Shown here: positions 62,001-64,000 of the stretch, in pieces
How positions within the stretch are numbered: position 1 is the first letter of the stretch
Layout: each line of letters begins with the position of its first letter
Assembly (NCBI GenBank): GCA_021014325.1
Contig: CM037458.1
Span: 23,543,063-23,607,062, forward strand
Source: Plazaster borealis
Taxonomy: Eukaryota > Echinodermata > Asteroidea > Forcipulatida > Labidiasteridae
DNA: 64,000 nt
Direction of reading: 5' to 3'
Notes under the pieces: generated by a model
Databases searched by the model: none
Seen by the model: only the letters and a program-made list of their open reading frames with translations
What the model was told of the DNA's origin: nothing
Position numbers and translations under genes: made by a program

Positions 62001-64000
62001 AAATTTGGCAAATATATTGAGCAAATCACAAGGGGGGGGGGGTAAGTCCAGCACTTTTATCAAATTTGGGCCCGAAATTTAAAAAAAAAACCGCAAGGGC
62101 TTATCCAGCATTTTTATCAAGTTTGGACCAATTATTAGCAAGCAAGAAGCTTCACAAGTCTGGAGGGTCAAGGATACACAATTTATTAGTAACAAGCTTG
62201 CTAGGCTTCACACGTATGAAGCCTCGGTACGCTTGCTACAAGCGTAGCAAGCGTGAGGCTTCACACGTATGAAGCCCATCAAGCTTGCTACGCTAAATAG
62301 CAAGCGTTCGAGGCTTCACCCGTGTGAAGCCTCACGCTTGCTACGCTTGTAGCAAGCGTACCGAGGCTTCATACGTGTGAAGCCTATCGCTTGTCATTAC
62401 AATTAACAAGCGTACCAAGGCTTCATACGTGTGAAGCCTCAGTACGCTTGCTACTTATAAGTAACAAGCGTACTGAGGCTTCTACCGTCTGAAGCCTCAG
62501 TAAGCTTGCTACTTATAACAAGCGTACTGAGGCTTCACACGTCTGAAGCCTCAGTACGCTTGTTACTTTAAGTAGCAAGCGTACTGAGGCTTCAGACGTG
62601 TGAAGCCTCAGTACGCTTGTTACTTATAAAACAGTACGCTTGCTACATTAGCAGCAAGCAAACATGTTACTTACGCAGTTTAACAATTGCGTTCATAAGG
62701 CTTCACAAGGGCTAAATCCAGCATTTTTATCAAAATTTGGCAACAAAATTAACCAAATCACAAGGGGGTAAGTCCAGCACTTTTATCAACTTTGGGCCCG
62801 AAATTTAAAAAAAAAAACCGCAAGGGCTTATCCAGCATTTTTATCAAGTTTGGACCAATTATTAGCAAGCAAGAAGCTTCACAAGTCTGGAGGGTCAAGG
62901 ATACACAATTTATTAGTAACAAGCTTGCTAGGCTTCACACGTATGAAGCCTCGGTACGCTTGCTACAAGCGTAGCAAGCGTGAGGCTTCACACGTGTGAA
63001 GCCTATCAAGCTTGCTACGCTAAGTAGCAAGCGTTCGAGGCTTCACCCGTGTGAAGCCTCACGCTTGCTACGCTTGTAGCAAGCGTACCGAGGCTTCAAA
63101 CGTGTGAAGCCTATCGCTTGTCATTACAATTAACAAGCGTACCAAGGCTTCATACGTGTGAAGCTTCAAGCTTGTTACTTCCTTAGTTTATAAGTTACAA
63201 TTGCGTACATAAGGCTTCACAAGGGCTAAGTCCAGTATTTTTATCAAAATTTGGCAAATATATTGAGCAAATCACAAGGGGGGGGGGTAAGTCCAGCACT
63301 TTTATCAAATTTGGGCCCGAAATTTAAAAAAAAACCCGCAAGGGCTTATCCAGCATTTTTATCAAGTTTGAACCAATTATTAGCAAGCAAGAAGCTTCAC
63401 AAGTCTGGAGGGTCAAGGATACACAATTTATTAGTAACAAGCTTGCTAGGCTTCACACGTATGAAGCCTCGGTACGCTTGCTACAAGCGTAGCAAGCGTG
63501 AGGCTTCACACGTATGAAGCCCATCAAGCTTGCTACGCTAAATAGCAAGCGTTCGAGGCTTCACCCGTGTGAAGCCTCACGCTTGCTACGCTTGTAGCAA
63601 GCGTACCGAGGCTTCATACGTGTGAAGCCTATCGCTTGTCATTACAATTAACAAGCGTACCAAGGCTTCATACGTGTGAAGCCTCAGTACGCTTGCTACT
63701 TATTAGTAACAAGCGTACTGATGCTTCACACGTCTGAAGCCTCAGTACGCTTGCTACTTATAAGTAACAAGCGTACTGTGGCTTCACACGTCTGAAGCCT
63801 CAGTACGCTTGTTACTTTAAGTAGCAAGCGTACTGAGGCTTCAGACGTGTGAAGCCTCAGTACGCTTGTTACTTATAAGTAGCAAGCGTACTGAGGCTTC
63901 ACACGTGTGAAGCCTCAGTACGCTTGCTACATTAGCAGCAAGCAAACATGTTACTTACGCAGTTTAACAATTGCGTTCATAAGGCTTCACAAGGGCTAAA

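Larger units (their letters stand above)
51281..64000. repeat. Palindromic CACGTG satellite with higher-order structure, open at the right edge
   Basis: Two modules alternate. Module P is a run of palindromes of about 50-60 bases, for example 52999-53050 (perfect, 52 bases, centre CACGTG, arms GTAGCAAGCGTACTGAGGCT), joined by the small palindrome CTTATAAG or a variant. Module N, about 300 bases, reads AACATGTTACTTACGCAGTT, GGGCTAAATCCAGCATTTTT, a G-run of 5-13, GTAAGTCCAGCACTTTTATC, AATTTGGGCCCGAAATT and TCTGGAGGGTCAAGGATACA. The last word occurs at 59166, 59683, 60348, 60866, 61641, 62159, 62886 and 63404, giving pairs 517-518 apart in a higher-order unit of about 1.2-1.3 kb. To the left the order is less regular. 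Confidence 0.95.

Noticed and set aside
51650..63520. Many frames of 60-90 codons over the satellite (LHTCEASVRLLQA and similar)
   Set aside because: They follow the repeat unit and recur in every copy, with no codon-level conservation beyond the DNA identity.
51281..64000. CRISPR-like array
   Set aside because: Repeats are palindromic and regular, but spacers are themselves repeated and there are no cas genes; the DNA is eukaryotic satellite.

Overview
This is eukaryotic nuclear DNA: GT-AG introns, tRNA-derived SINEs, a decayed non-LTR retrotransposon, many TTAA-flanked MITEs and long satellite arrays. There is no operon structure. The transposon and SINE families look like those of marine deuterostomes, and I favour an echinoderm, possibly a sea star. 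That assignment rests on memory of repeat families and is an inference.

One protein-coding gene is clear. It runs on the + strand from the ATG at 10931 to the TAG at 49279, in 35 coding exons joined in phase to give 1194 residues. The protein is the orthologue of DNAAF9 (C20orf194 in human, Shulin in Tetrahymena), a factor that packages outer-arm axonemal dyneins for delivery to cilia. Every splice junction was read by hand. All introns are GT-AG, the total of 3585 nt is divisible by three, and the length is close to the human protein (about 1177 residues, from memory).

Layout. 1-10860: upstream DNA with no gene I recognise, holding a 21-bp palindromic minisatellite, a TCATGTGA-rich tract and several MITE-like palindromes. 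10862-10930: probable TATA-less leader with two small upstream ORFs. 10931-49279: the gene, with introns full of SINEs, MITEs and one 3.7-kb CR1/L2-type element in intron 9. 49280 to about 50380: 3'UTR with two AATAAA signals and a small tandem repeat. 50475-51265: a strongly G-rich minisatellite. 51281-64000: a satellite of palindromes centred on CACGTG, alternating with an AT-rich block whose core matches the repeat in the 3'UTR. It runs off the right edge.

The most unusual observation is that several exon-intron boundaries of this one gene have become tandem arrays. The exon 34 acceptor is present 15 times (78-bp period, 26 codons, open in the exon's own frame). The exon 33 donor is present three times (24-bp period, in frame). 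The 3' part of exon 13 is copied six more times inside intron 13 (111-bp period, in frame, splice donor lost). The exon 17 donor starts a degenerate repeat of about 69 bp. Intron 33 could therefore yield proteins that differ in frame by multiples of 8 and 26 residues.
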